Assembly (NCBI GenBank): GCA_009746045.1
Contig: RPFO01000104.1
Span: 4,782,477-4,846,476 of the forward strand
Origin: Mesostigma viride
Lineage: Eukaryota; Streptophyta; Mesostigmatophyceae; Mesostigmatales; Mesostigmataceae
Direction: 5' to 3'
DNA length: 64,000 bases
Program-made: the position numbers and the translations under genes
Shown here: positions 24,501 to 36,344 of the stretch, one piece after another
Layout: each line of letters begins with the position of its first letter
How positions within the stretch are numbered: the stretch's first letter is position 1
Notes under the pieces: model-generated
What the model was told of the DNA's origin: nothing
Databases searched by the model: none
Seen by the model: the letters and a program-made list of their open reading frames with translations, nothing else

Positions 24501-27500
24501 GGCATGGCCCAACCACCACGGCACATCTTGGCATGGCCCAACCACCACGGCGCATCTTGGCATGGCCCAACCACCACGGCGCATCTTGGCATGGCCCAAC
24601 CACCACGGCACCTCTTGGCATGGCCCAACCACCACGGCGCATCTTGGCATGGCCCAACCACCACGGCGCATCTTGGCATGGCCCAACCACCACGGCACCT
24701 CTTGGCATGGCCCAACCACCACGGCGCATCTTGGCATGGCCCAACCACCACGGCGCATCTTGGCATGGCCCAACCACCACGGCGCATCTTGGCATGGCCC
24801 AACCACCACGGCGCATCTTGGCATGGCCCAACCACCACGGCGCATCTTGGCATGGCCCAACCACCACGGCACCTCTTGGCATGGCCCAACCACCACGGCG
24901 CATCTTGGCATGGCCCAACCACCACGGCACATCTTGGCATGGCCCAACCACCACGGCACATCTTGGCATGGCCCAACCACCACGGCACCTCTTGGCATGG
25001 CCCAACCACCATGGCACCTCTTGGCATGGCCCAACCACCACGGCACATCTTGGCATGGCCCAACCACCACGGCACCTCTTGGCATGGCCCAACCACCATG
25101 GCACCTCTTGGCATGGCCCAACCACCACGGCGCATCTTGGCATGGCCCAACCACCACGGCGCATCTTGGCATGGCCCAACCACCACGGCGCATCTTGGCA
25201 TGGCCCAACCACCACGGCGCATCTTGGCATGGCCCAACCACCACGGCACCTCTTGGCATGGCCCAACCACCACGGCGCATCTTGGCATGGCCCAACCACC
25301 ACGGCACATCTTGGCATGGCCCAACCACCACGGCACATCTTGGCATGGCCCAACCACCACGGCACCTCTTGGCATGGCCCAACCACCATGGCACATCTTG
25401 GCATGGCCCAACCACCACGGCGTCCCCCTTGGTACCTGTTTCGCCGTCTTATTGCACAATTCGGACCTGTGGCACTACATGCCTCTTGTGGCCTTCCACG
25501 TTGTCCCGCTGCGTTGCCGCATGGCCCAACCCCCATGACGCTTCTGTCCTTTCAGACCTGATCGTCCAAGCCAAGAGCGGCACGGGCAAGACCATCATCT
25601 TTTCCGTTATCTGCATCGAGAACTCGTCCCCTGAGATCCACAAGCCCCAGGTGGGCCCATGGGCACCTGGCCAGGGTGTCTCCATTGCCATCGATATGGT
25701 CTCCACGCGATGGCTCGTCTGGACACGTTAGGGCACGGGAGCCAAACCAAGAGCCTGGGCAGTTACCAAGACCTCTTTACAAGTGACGAGTGGGGAAGAT
25801 CTAGGTTTGATCACTTGCGCAGTTTTGCCTTGGTATATGCAACCGTTGTCTAGCTTGGACCGCCAAAACGTCACGGCTTCTGGTTACTCCGAGGGTATAG
25901 ATTGTTACATATCCTCCCCACGGAGGTATGTTCTTAATTAATAGATCGTTACTCAGAGGATATGGTAAGGTAGCCTGTCTGCCATGCACATGCCTGGCAT
26001 CCCGAAAGTGTGAAACAAAGTGCGGCTCAATGTCCTGCGGCCTCGCCCTTTACTTCCCTTTTCTGATTGTTGTTGTTTCCTTTCTTGACTTCGGGGGCTT
26101 TCTGCCCCGTTAAAGGACCCTGCTGCAGTCACTAGCGTAGGGCCTGCACATCCCACCTTGTTCCTTGTATCTTATATGTGCGGGAGTGCAGTAGGAATAC
26201 TGGACTGACTATACTCCCATGCATCCAATCATAGGCACTATGCCAGTTCCATTTGACTGGCACAATGCCGTAGCCTTTAGCGGTCCCTGATCCTCCATCC
26301 TACATGACGCGGCTTGCTCTGGGTTCACTGTGATCACCCAGATTACTGGCATTGCCCGGATGCACTGTAGCACCTGAGTTCACTGTAACGAATTGCTGTG
26401 CGTTCACTGTAACAGGCGCTCGTGCTGGCACCGACGCGGGAAATTGCGCTGCAGACGCAAGCGGTACGTGGGCGGATGCCTGCTCTGGGCGGTGTGTTTT
26501 GGAGCAACTGGGCCGGTAGGGTGCGCCTGGTAGGAGCCGCATGCCTCTAGTGCATGCCAACTAGGCCCACCGTTACCCATGTACAGGTTTTGGTGCTAGT
26601 TAAAAGTGCTCCCCTGGTTATCTCGTCCCAAGGCCTATGACGTACATGTTTGCTAGTCGACCCTTGTTGAGTTATTGCCTGTTTGGGAGTTTGCCCCATC
26701 ACCCACATGCGCATGGCTTTCTGGACTGTGCAGCTGTGTTTTCTTCAAGCTTTGCCGGTCTTTATCGGTGTTCCACCGCTCCAGGTCGACGACGTTTACC
26801 ATAAGCTTTGCCGGTCTTCATGTGCCAGGTCGCCCTGCGTCTGAACACCACCCTGGGGCTAGTCACTAGTGCGTTTAACTGGGACTTCCGCTTGGATGCA
26901 AATAGTCTCCATTTGTCCTTGGATGGGCCGGGGACATGTCTAAAATTTGAAGACCTTTGCAGTAATGGCCATACCGAATTTGGAGTTGTTTAACGTACGA
27001 TTGAGAGCGTGAGTGCGTTGTGGGATCATGGCGGTGGCGGCGGCGACAGCATTAGCATCATATGTGGTTACTGCTGTTGCAGCAGTAGCATGTGCCGACG
27101 AGCAGGCTGAATTCACACTTGGAATAGTTGCGTAGGCATTTAGAAACGAATTCGGAATGGTCATTACCTCGAAGGCAGCTGCTCCTTTCCATGGCAATCG
27201 GGGGCCGGTTGGAGAATGGAGATCTCGAAATCAAGGCGGCTCGTTGTTGACGAGGCATTCGGTGTCCAGCGTGGCGGTTAGATGCGGCATTGAAATGAAT
27301 GCAGCCGTTGGTGGCGCTTGTTTTTTTGAAAACACGGTGGCGTGGTCTAGAAAGTCGTGCGCAGGATACTTGGGGGTTGTTTGTGTGCGTGATAATGTCT
27401 GCCTGCGTGGAATTTCTATAGTTCCGGACAAAGTTCCGGACAACGTCTCAACGTTATCTCGTTTACATAATATCCTTTTCGCAATTATGTTTTTTCGCAG

Positions 27501-30500
27501 TTGGGTTATAGCTTGGGATGCCTTCAAATCAGGAGACCCATATAGCCGCGGAACCTATGCCAGAGGTCCTAGCTCGAAACGAGCTAAAGCTACACTGAGT
27601 TTTTTTCTTTCTTTGCGTACCAGTCAGCAGCATTTAGTTTACTACTTGCTGTTCGACTACGACATTCTATGACCCCCGTTTCTATCTACATTCCCTGTTT
27701 CTATCCCTGTATCCATTCTATGGTCATAACCTTAAAAAAAAAAAAAACTCGGCTCTCGTAAGATCATAACGTGGGTATACCGACCATGCTGTTTATCGCA
27801 CTGGTTTGAAAATGTCATCCTCATGTCCGGTTTCCATTCTATTTTCCCACCAGTTTTTTCTTTTTGTTCTATTTCGTTTGCCCACCCGTCCGCAGGTCTT
27901 CGACACCCTCACTTCCGGGATGATAGCCCACTCCTCTGCAGCCTCATCCACGGGGCTCCCCTATCACCCCCCCAGCCGGCACATGCCCACCCCCGGCAAC
28001 ACCAGCATCCACCAAGACACCCCCCGCCTCATCGCGCGGGCATTTGTGGGCGGCCTCCCCGAATCCGAGGACCGTGATTGGCTGCGGTCCCGTCCCTGCC
28101 ACATCGTGGTGGGCACGCCCGGCCGGCTGCGGGCGTTGATCGACAGCGGGGCGCTCTCAACTTCTGGCACCCGCATGCTGGTGCTGGACGAGGCCGATTC
28201 GCTCATGGATGCCAGCATGAGCTACATGGAGGACGTCAGCGCCATCGTGGGACGGCTGCCGGCGCGGAAGCAGGTGGGCAGTGGGTGATGACGGGCTACT
28301 ACATTGGAATGGAAAAGTGGGTGGGGTGCCCTGAAGGGGAAGAGTAGGGGAAACTGCAGGGGGGGGTAGACAGGAGGGTTGCTGCCGCACAAGCGGGTGC
28401 GACTTATTATCGCGACAATGTTATCTCGAGCCAACCCCCTTCCAGGGTCCCCAAAGCAGCTGACAGTCCCTGAGAGCAACTAGGCTTCGCAGGGGATACC
28501 GCTTGGCGCACTGCGTATGTCCATACCATAGTTGCAAGCAAAGGCCGGGGTGGATTGGTTATCCTGATAAGATAAGTTGTCATTATATATAGATGGGGTG
28601 ATCGTGGGGAAGGGTGGGTGTTTTAGGAACTGGTGGGCTTGGCCACCTCCTCGTTGGGCTCGGGTGCGTGTGTGAGGGCATTCACCCTGGTGGCTGCTTG
28701 CGCAGCTTCGTGAAGGCGCGGTGCACTCCTCAGTACCATGTTGCCCTACCTTCCTCGCTGAAAGCCCTGGCAGCCTTATTGGGCTGACAGGTCCTAGACA
28801 ATCCCGTAAAAAACTGTTCAAAACCCAAACTGTTGCTAGCCATGCTGGGCTGCGTTGGTAATGTGTTTCATAGTAGTACTTTACCATTTTAATCATCCTT
28901 GCCACCACCGGAACTTGTTCCATCCTTTGCAACAGGTGATGGCGTTCTCAGCCACCTACACGGACGCGCTGCTCTCGCGTGTGTCGGCATTAATGCGGGA
29001 CCCCCACAGAATCATGATGGGGGCGCCCGTCGGGGGGACCACTGGCGGCGCCGTCACGGCCAGCGCCAGCTGTCACGATGGTGGCCATCAAGGGCAGGGC
29101 GAGGAGGGCGTGGCCCTGCGGGGTGCGAGCGAAGACGCAGCGGCAGAGGGTGGAGCGAAGGCCATGACGAAACTGGAAGCCTTGACGGAGCGCCTGTCTT
29201 TCGAGCCTGCCGGCCATGATGGATCACCAACACTAGGATCATCCGATGCAAAGGGAAATGGTGGTTGTGATGCCAGTAGTCAGCCTGCTGAGGAGTTGAG
29301 CGCTGTTGCATTAGCGGATGATGCCGTCCTTAGCAAAGGCATCTCGGCTGGACCTTCTTGCAATCCTGAAACCGTTGACTCGCCGCCTGGCCATGATCAC
29401 AGCGTGCGCGATGATGATGGCGACAGCAGTCTCTATGGGGGTGCCATCGGCCAGCTGTCCCGGAGGGAAGCGCCCCGCGTGATGGCTACACCACAGCATG
29501 TCTCTAGTGACACCGTTGCCGCTGGGTCCCTGGCTACGGCGGCAGATGCTGCGGATGCCAGCATAGCGAGCGTGGGGGAACCGTCCGCTGGAAGCATGTC
29601 TTCAGAGGGTGCATCGGGGGGCCATGCGACAGAGGCGGGGCTGAATGAGGATCAAATTAGCCGAGGGGCTGAGGGCGGCGCTGGCGGACAGGCCAGGGTG
29701 ACGGCCCCTGCTCCTGCTCGTTACAGTGACCATGACAGCAAGCGTGATCAAGGGGGGGATGGCGGAGGGGCCATGACAGGGGCTGCGGAGGAGGAGGAGA
29801 ATGGCCACGCGTTGCCCCTCAATGCGGCGGCGCTCATGGGCGTGCAGCAGTACTTTTACGTCGTGGAGACTCCTTCAGTTGCAGCTGGCAGCGGCGGCGG
29901 AGGAGATGAGGATAATCCTGCCGCCGCAGTAAGCTCCTCGGGCAACATGGACATGGGTCGAACAGGAGCAGTAGGGGGCGGCAAGGAGCCCCCATTGGTC
30001 AAGCAAGCGGCTGCGGCATCAGACCTTGTGGGAATCGCCAAGGTGGAGGCGCTCATCTCGCTGTTGGAGTGCCTACCCTTCCACCAGGTACTGTGTGGTC
30101 TTAGACCACGTGGCTGAGCATGGCAGTTCGCTTTCCGTCAGGTACCATGGCACGGTTGGGGTGCGTCCCATCCCCCCAGGTACCATGGGTTTGTCAAGTA
30201 GATTTTTAAGGGAGGCAGGGCCCATGTCAGGGTCAGGAGGGGGGCTGCGCGCCATCTGATCGCATATGTCCCTGGGTGGCGTCCTGGGTGCGATTGCATC
30301 CCCCCCCCATACTGCACGTATTCCTGTTGTGCACATACAGGGATTAAAAGCACTCCGGTGCTCCGTGACTCCCCAACGGGAGCACGAGTTAAATTAATCA
30401 ATTGATTAATACTGCACGTATTGCGATGTCTTCAGTGCACGGCTTTCAGTAGCCACCTGAGCTAGCTCAGCTGAGCTAGCCACCTGAGCTAGCAGCCTTT

Positions 30501-32925
30501 TGTGTCTTGCATGTTCCCAGTGCTGATGACATCACTGGGACTGCAGACAAGTCTGCACTTTACCGAATGGATGGGCAATGCTGACGCCTGAAACCTTTTT
30601 TCTGTGTTGTCCCAGAAGCTGTCGGTGTATCTTACAGATCTTTGAGTCGCCCCACCTCGCTTGTCTCGTGTCTTGCCCTGCTCGACTTGCCTCGTTCGAC
30701 GATCCTTTTTCTGGCTCGTGGACGGTCCTTTTCTGCCGGCATACAGTCCCCCCATTGATACGTCCGAAGCTTCCGTGCCACCACCCCTTCCTTCTCCGGC
30801 TCCTTTCCCTCACCCGCAGGCCATCGTGTTCTGCAACCACGTCGGGAGAGCCAAGCGCGCCGCCGCCGCCCTCTCCGCCAGCGGGTTCCCCTCCGCTTTC
30901 ACCCACGGGGGCCACAAGCAGGCGGACCGAATGGCGACGGTGGCCGCCATGCGGGCGTTCCGGTTGCGGGTGCTGGTGTCCACGGACCTGACGGCGCGCG
31001 GGGTGGACTTCGACCACGTGAACGTGGTGGTAAACTTGGACCTGCCACGGGACTCGGCCACGTATCTCCACCGTGTCGGCCGCACGGGGCGCTTCGGTAG
31101 GTACCAAGACTGTTTGCTGCTCCTATTCGGTAGGTACCAAGACTGTTTGCTGCTCCTAGTTTGGTGGAGATTGCAGTGGCGGAGAACTACCTTAAAAGCA
31201 CCACACAACTTACTTGAGACATCGGCTGCCGTCCCGCTCCTAACACCTCGTCGTCTTGCCTGCTCTGGCCACCCTCGCCTCACCACCATTCCTCATGGCT
31301 AACCCCCTCGTCCCCCCCCAGGGACCCAGGGCCTCGCGGTGACGTACGTGAGCGGCGACGAGGTGCGCGCGCTGGCATCACTAAAGGAGGAGCACCAGCT
31401 GGTGATCGACCCGCTGCCGCCGCGGCGCCAGCTGGCAGGTCTGTTGGACCGCTACGAGTTGGCGGAGGAGAGGGAGCGGGAGGCGTTCACGCTCCTGGTG
31501 ACGGAGAAAAGCGAGGGATGGGGCAAGGACGCCAGGGCCGCCTCGCACACCAAGAATACATACAACAAGAGCGCGCAACAGAATGGGGACAGGAGCAAGG
31601 ACCCAAAGGGGGTCCGCCAGCAGCAGAGGAGGGAAGCTCTGCGAGGGCCGGAGTTATCCAGGAAGAAGCCATCCGAGAGCGTCCAGGCGTCGTCGCACCG
31701 GTCGCCAGCACCGCAACAAATGCCAGCATCTGGTAGAGGCTATCATGGCGAGCAGGTCTCGAGCGGGCCAACAAACGGCCTCCCTGTCTGGGGGCTTCCA
31801 GGGGGGGCCCAAGGTGAGGCGGTCGATTTGCATCTGCCGGTGAACGGGTTTCAGGGGGATGGGATGTCAACTAGGCCAGGAGGACAAGTGCAAGAGGGAG
31901 AAGGAGAAGGAGTAGAGCCACAAGAGGGGATGCAGTGGCAGACTGGCATGGGAAAAGCGGGGCAGGTGCGAGCAGACCATTGGAAAGCGACGATGCAGCG
32001 GCGCATCCCGTCGCATTCGCCCGATTTCCCAACCATGCCGCGCAATGTGGCGGATGGACGGGGAGGATTGCCGCAACATGCGGAGCCAGGGCAAGGGCCT
32101 GGTTTTTCTTTGCGGCCGCATCCACAGGGATGGGAACAAGAGCTCTGGGAAGGACCGCAGCCAGAGTACTTGGAATGGCAGCAGCAACAGCCGCAGCAAG
32201 CGACGCAGCGAGAGACGCAGCAGGCAGTGCTGCGCCAGCGGCAGCGCCAGCATAAGGCAGGCGCAGCCTCGGACGAGCCACGCCAGGGATCGCAGCACGC
32301 TCCGCCGCGACTGCGAGAGGGTGCTCCACTCCGCCGCCCGCCTGTTGCTACGCAAGGGCAACTGCGGAGTGCTAGTAAGAAGCACGAATCGACAACCTCG
32401 TATGCGCAGTTGCCGGGGAGCAGGATGCAGGATGCCCCCGCTGGGTACTTCGGTGCAGATCATGGTAGTGGTGTGGCGTATGGTGGGATATTCGGGGCCG
32501 AGTCGCGCCCCCCCCCGTATGGGCTGGAATACGGTGATGGTTTGGTAGAACCGCCGGTCCATGGCATGGAGTTCGATGCCTGGTTACGGCCACTGCCACG
32601 GTACCCAGCCCAGGTCCCTGCATGGCCTCCTGCTGACGAGCCTCCTGTTGGCCGGCGGCCGCCCATGGCTGGGATGCCTCCCTGGACCCCCCCTGTGCAG
32701 GCACCCGGTTGGCCGGCAGAGTATGATCCTTATCGGAATTATGATCATGGCGGAGAATATGAGGCTACCAATTTTAGGCCCGCCCCATCAATGCAGTACC
32801 CGGCCGGCATGTGGCCCGAAAACCAGGCAGCTTTACGGCCCAGAGCCTTGTACGCGAGGTATAGTGGGCAGGGGGCTGACCCCTATGCTGGCCAGCAGCC
32901 ATGGCCTGAGGGTTGGAATGGGTAG
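21569..32925 (+). CDS. DDX20: DEAD-box RNA helicase, DDX20/Gemin3-like, 7 exons
   Basis: Exons 21569-21743, 25556-25650, 26416-26463, 27896-28273, 28936-30087, 30820-31096 and 31322-32925 join in frame into about 1242 residues. Motifs in order: Q motif (PSPVQ, 43-47, followed by AIPIGR), I AKSGTGKT (64-71), Ia APTREI (95-100), GG (157-159), Ib TPGR (180-183), II DEAD (204-207), III SAT (237-239), IV AIVFCN (617-622), V STDLTARGVDF (670-680), VI HRVGRTGRFG (700-709). AKSGTGKT after DLIVQ, GTPGR and the Q-motif context match DDX20 (Gemin3) rather than general eIF4A-type helicases. That family works in the SMN complex and snRNP assembly. There is an insertion of about 290 residues, rich in Gly/Ala/Ser and acidic residues, between SAT and YFYVVE (538). 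The C-terminal 500 residues are Gln/Pro/Gly-rich. ATG 21569 is inferred; an upstream non-coding exon is possible. Confidence 0.88.
22358..22404 (+). mobile_element. LINE 3' end in helicase intron 1
   Basis: GTGCTCCGTG, then the stem GTCCCC-ACAC-GGGGAC-type hairpin at 22366-22381, then an AATTAATCAGTTAAT tail. Confidence 0.5.
23099..23870. repeat. 31-bp minisatellite in helicase intron 1
   Basis: About 25 units of 31 bp around GTGGATGCTCGTTGGTGTGC, with C/T variants at two fixed positions (CATGCT/CACGCT, GCCCTAG/GTCCTAG). The array starts just after a unique ATGCATGGCA region and ends where the sequence turns into CATGGCGCTGG. Confidence 0.93.
24112..25412. repeat. 29-bp minisatellite in helicase intron 1
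   Basis: About 45 units of 29 bp containing TTGGCATGGCCCAACCACCA. Variation is almost confined to CGCATC, CACATC or CACCTC between units, with two or three CCATGG variants. Because 29 is not a multiple of three, long open frames exist in every frame on both strands; none is a gene. The 3' splice site of helicase exon 2 lies only about 140 bp downstream. Confidence 0.95.
25905..25945 (+). mobile_element. LINE 3' hairpin and tail in helicase intron 2
   Basis: CCTCC-CCAC-GGAGG at 25913-25926, then TATGTTCTTAATTAATAG. The hairpin is identical to that of the element at 1-2195. Confidence 0.6.
30355..30410 (+). mobile_element. LINE 3' end in helicase intron 5
   Basis: GTGCTCC (30358-30364) pairs perfectly with GGAGCAC (30379-30385), followed by GAGTTAAATTAATCAATTG tail sequence. 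Confidence 0.55.
30461..30480. repeat. perfect 20-bp palindrome in helicase intron 5
   Basis: GCTAGCTCAGCTGAGCTAGC is its own reverse complement, and part of it (CACCTGAGCTAGC) is repeated just downstream. A role is not known. Confidence 0.8.
31095..31160. repeat. 33-bp tandem duplication carrying the 5' splice site of helicase exon 6
   Basis: The unit starting CGGTAGGTACCAAGACTG is repeated twice (31095-31127 and 31128-31160). Donor GTAGGT occurs at 31097 and again at 31130. Use of the second donor would add exactly 11 codons in frame after RF in the motif VI region. Confidence 0.85.
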
Positions 32926-33062
32926 ATGCCAGGAATGTTTTACTTCGTGTTTGATCCGCATGCGTTAAGAAACTACTGTTTCAGATGTACATCTGCAATT
33001 TCGAGAAGCTGTACTTTATGTCCTTGTATACAACTCATTTGATTGAGTAGCATGCCAGTGGA

Positions 33063-33242
33063 AACAAGGAGCACGTGACCGCGTCACGCGAGCAAGAATC
33101 CTCAATGAAATGAATGGTGGGATATGGGATGGACCGTGCCTATCTGGCCTCTGAAGTCTATATCTACCCAGAGCTGGGGCTCAATAGGACCTTTTCCTTT
33201 ACGTCTTGCAAATGCAGCTGTAAGATTGCCGGCCGGCGCCCT
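33063..33242 (-). mobile_element. LINE 3' UTR remnant with CACGTGAC hairpin
   Basis: GCACGTGACCGCGTCACGCG at 33071-33090 matches the hairpin of 9063-9081 and 36761-36779, with similar sequence beyond it (AATCCTCA, GGGATATGGGATGG) shared with 7385-7420. There is no (TTAA)n tail on its left; it meets helicase 3' flanking DNA. Confidence 0.5.
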
Positions 33243-33251
33243 GCCCGGCTC

Positions 33252-34910
33252 AAATTAATTAATTAATTAGGAACATAACTCCGTTGGGAGTATCTGTAGC
33301 ACATGCCCTTGAGAAGGGGCAGATGGCCTATAATACATTCTAAGCTACTTCCTGCAAGGGTGGGAATGTAAACAACACTTGCTCTATGTGCACCAGGGCA
33401 CCTGCAACACCCAGAGTCTCGGGCAACTCCCGGCTAAGGGGAGCCTGTCATAGGTGGGGAAGATCATCATGGCTATACAAGAGCTAGGGCATGGCTTCTC
33501 GACAGAGAGCATCTCTCTGCATAGGCTTAGCATGGCTAAATTCTTAGTGCAACATCCATGGGGGTCCCATTAAATAGCCATGGCTTGGCTAAATTCTGAA
33601 GGCATCATTCATGGGGGCCATTATGGGCGCACATGCGCGTGGGCCACATGCTAGGCTTAGCCTGACTAATCTACACTACTGGTATATATTCCCTAGTCTG
33701 AGGTGGCAGGAGGGGGCTGCCAGGGCTTGTGGTGACCGCCCCCCTCCAGTATACCGGCTTCCCCCTTGCGCTCTGCTGGAGCTGAAGGTAGGTCGGCCAT
33801 ACCTCGCATCGCCGCTGTTGCTGGGCCAGGGTCAAGTCGTCGTCCAGCGTGAAGCGAGTCTCCGAGAGCTTCTTGCGGCATTTAAGGAACGACAGCTTGT
33901 CCGCCATGTACTTAAAGGTGAGGAGCACGGGTGCCGGGCCAGCCTTACCCCGCGCGCGGGGGAGGCGGACAGCCGACATCCGCAGCTCACCAGTGAGTTG
34001 CATGGGGGCAAAAATGTCGCGCTTAAATGCCGCGAGAAGGCTCGTGGAGGTCTCACCTGCCGGCTGGTCGAAGTGCTTGACGATGACGTTGTGGCTGCGC
34101 TGGGTGATGTCGGCCTCCTCGCGAAGGTCGAGGGCTTGTTGCTTGAGTTGTGCCGCGATGGTGGAGGTGGTGGAGGTGGTGTGATGCTTAAGCAAGTCCG
34201 TCCAGGTGGTGGGAGCATCACCGGCCGGGCCAGCAGGTGCCGGCTGGGCGGCGATGTCCTTCACCGCCTGGGCGGTGAGGCCGGCGGTGTCATGCAAGCA
34301 CTCAAGGGCGGTGGCGGTGGCTTGAAGGCGTTGGTCAAGGTCGAGAAGCTGGGCTTTGATGTCGGCAGTGGAGGCGGAAATGGCAGTGGAGGTGGAGTCA
34401 GCGGTGGTGGAGAGGTGAGGAAGTTCAGTAGCTAGCTAGCGTGCCCCCGATTGCTGCCACATCAGCGGCAAGGGGGGTCACGTGCTGCTGAAAGGCTTCC
34501 GTAAGGATGGAACGAAGGGTGGGGGCGGAGATGGATGGAGCCCAGATCTCGTCGTCAGAGCGCATGAGAAGGGAGTTGAGGATGGCGTGCTGGAGGTGGG
34601 CGCGGTTGCACCCGAACAGAGTGCTGATGTTGTACCACCAGCTGCCGTCCGCGCAGATGAGGCGATTGATGTCGTGGAGATGGAGGCACAGGTCGTACAG
34701 CGAGGCGTAGTCTCCGTGGAAGATGCAACGTGGGGCAGTTGCCGGGGACATGTTGGTCCAGTCGTGATCATCGACCTTGAAAGGTTCAGGCCGAAAGCGC
34801 GGTTCTGAGGGGCGTGAAGACCCTCCTGTTTTGTCGGCGGAGCGGGTGCGTTTAGGGTCAGGCGATGCAGATGGCGAGGCATTAATTAAGCCCGGCTCAA
34901 AGCGCAATGT
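33252..34910 (-). pseudogene. LINE ORF1 copy C with 3' UTR, hairpin and tail
   Basis: The best-preserved ORF1. 34907-34425 gives the N-terminal part (IFHGDYASLYDLCLHLHD, AFQQHVTPLAADVAAIGG). It ends early at a stop, and 34297-33671 gives TAGLTAQAVKDIAA, ALDLREEADITQRSHNVIV, RLPRARGKAGPAPVLLTF, TLDDDLTLAQQQRRCEVWP and GKPVYWRGA. Both parts match copies A and B. The 3' UTR (33291-33665) contains GAGAAGGGGCAGATGGC, CTCCCAACGGAG (33279-33290) and an (AATT)n tail (33252-33269). The frames could be one protein broken in the linker near 34300-34440. Confidence 0.8.
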
Positions 34911-35164
34911 TTACCGTATATTGTCACACGTGCGCCTCCCCCATCAACTGGGGGTTGGTGCCTTGCTTTGACCTAGCTCCTGCCAAGTCGCTTTTTTGGT
35001 CGATGATCGATCCCCCGTCCTCGAATTAGAGAAGCCCGGGGGGGGCGGCCGGGCCGGCACGACCGGGCCGTTCTTCCTAGGATAACACTTGTACGTCGAT
35101 CCTTCTTGCCTAGAAGTCGACAGGGATCTATGACCACCTTAATTGCTGCGCGCACGGCAACAGC

Positions 35165-35415
35165 TTGGGGCCTGCCATATATATGAGGACCGGCTGGACC
35201 TGGAGGGCCAGCGGGCCCCACATGTGGTCGGCGCGGACCTGGACGTCATATTGGCGTCAGCGCTTGTCGGTGGCGCTGACTCGGGCCATGGCTGACATCA
35301 TGCTCCGCCGTACGCGGGCTGATTTTGCGGTGCAGCAGGGCTACTAGGTTCCTCCCGTTAGGCGTTTCCATTGGTCTTATCGTAGTATAGAGCTTTGACA
35401 TGGCTCTGTATATAG
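35165..35415 (+). pseudogene. LINE C-terminal end, inverted copy of 5500-5720
   Basis: Encodes RTWTSYWRQRLSVALTRAMA and DIMLRRTRADFAVQQGY, then the stop and a 3' UTR identical over long stretches to the reverse complement of 5490-5720. High identity implies a recent copy or gene conversion. Confidence 0.75.
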
Positions 35416-35419
35416 GTTT

Positions 35420-36338
35420 ATAGCTGGGCGTTTGCTTTGGTGGCCAGGCCCGCATTGGCCAGGCCTGGGCGGCCCTCCGCCGCCTCGACAGGTTCTGGAC
35501 CTGTCGCTACCTGAGTGAGCGACGCAAGCGCATTCTGTTCAAGGCCCTTGTCCTCAGCATCCTCCTTTATGGCTGCGAGCGAGGCGTGGACCCTGGACCA
35601 GGCGCTGAGCCAGCAGCTTGACGGCACCGTCACTCGAATGCTCCGTCATATCCTCGGCGTCCGCTACCAAGAACGCCGCACCCGGGCCGAGCTCTACTGC
35701 GAGCTCCCTCTTGTCACCCATACCATCCGACACCGCCGCCTCCTCTTTGCCGGCCATCTTGCCCGCACAGACCAGGTGAATACCGATGTGGGCGCCCTGC
35801 CGGGGGGCTTAAGACGGGCCAACCAGGTAGACACTAGACACCTCCTCCTATGGCAGGGTCCCCTTGTACCATCGCAACCCACTGGCAAACTTGCGCGCGC
35901 CGGGCACCGGCGCGGCGCGACCCGGACCTATGTGACACAACTGCTTGAAGATGCAGGGCTTCTGGGACTATCCGTACTCCGCGCCCGCATGATTGACAAG
36001 GAGAAATGGGCTGCCATCTGCGATAAGCACCTTCCCGAGGGGTATGCTCCTGTTTTCTCCCCACGGGCCCCGCGGCCCGTTGCTAGCCAGGGTAGAAGTC
36101 CGCAGGTGGAGGTTATTGGTCCTGAGGATAGCCGCTACACTACCGCCTCGTCTGCCATTACAGTAGAGGACAGCTCGGATGAGGATTACATCCCCATCTA
36201 GTGCTTAACGGTTGGGGGATGATGCAGACGATATTTGTTTAAACTTTTGTGTAATTATTTTTCTAATGAGATTAGCATAGTACTCCGTGGCATGCCTTTG
36301 CGCATGACACGCAAGTACTTACTTACTTACTTACTTGC
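35420..36338 (+). pseudogene. LINE RT thumb, C-terminus, 3' UTR and (TACT)n tail
   Basis: ARIGQAWAALRRLDRFWTCR and RRKRILFKALVLSILLYGC are followed by a shift near 35575. The frame 35515-36201 then reads EAWTLDQALSQQLDGTVTRM, LFAGHLARTDQVN and a Ser-rich end. The 3' UTR ends at TACTCCGTGGCATGC (stem with GCATGACAC, 36287-36310) and a (TACT)n tail (36314-36338). The same 3' end lies in ABC intron 11. Confidence 0.8.
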
Positions 36339-36344
36339 TTTGGT

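Noticed and set aside
24112-25412. CRISPR-like array
   Set aside because: Units are directly adjacent without unique spacers, and the locus is eukaryotic and intronic.
23819-25731. Overlapping 450-580 residue frames on both strands at the 29-bp array
   Set aside because: The 29-bp unit has no stop in any frame. The region is the first intron of the helicase, whose exon 2 begins at 25556 in a different context.
31867-32562. 231-residue minus-strand frame and several others opposite helicase exon 7
   Set aside because: Shadows of a GC-rich coding exon with low-complexity composition.
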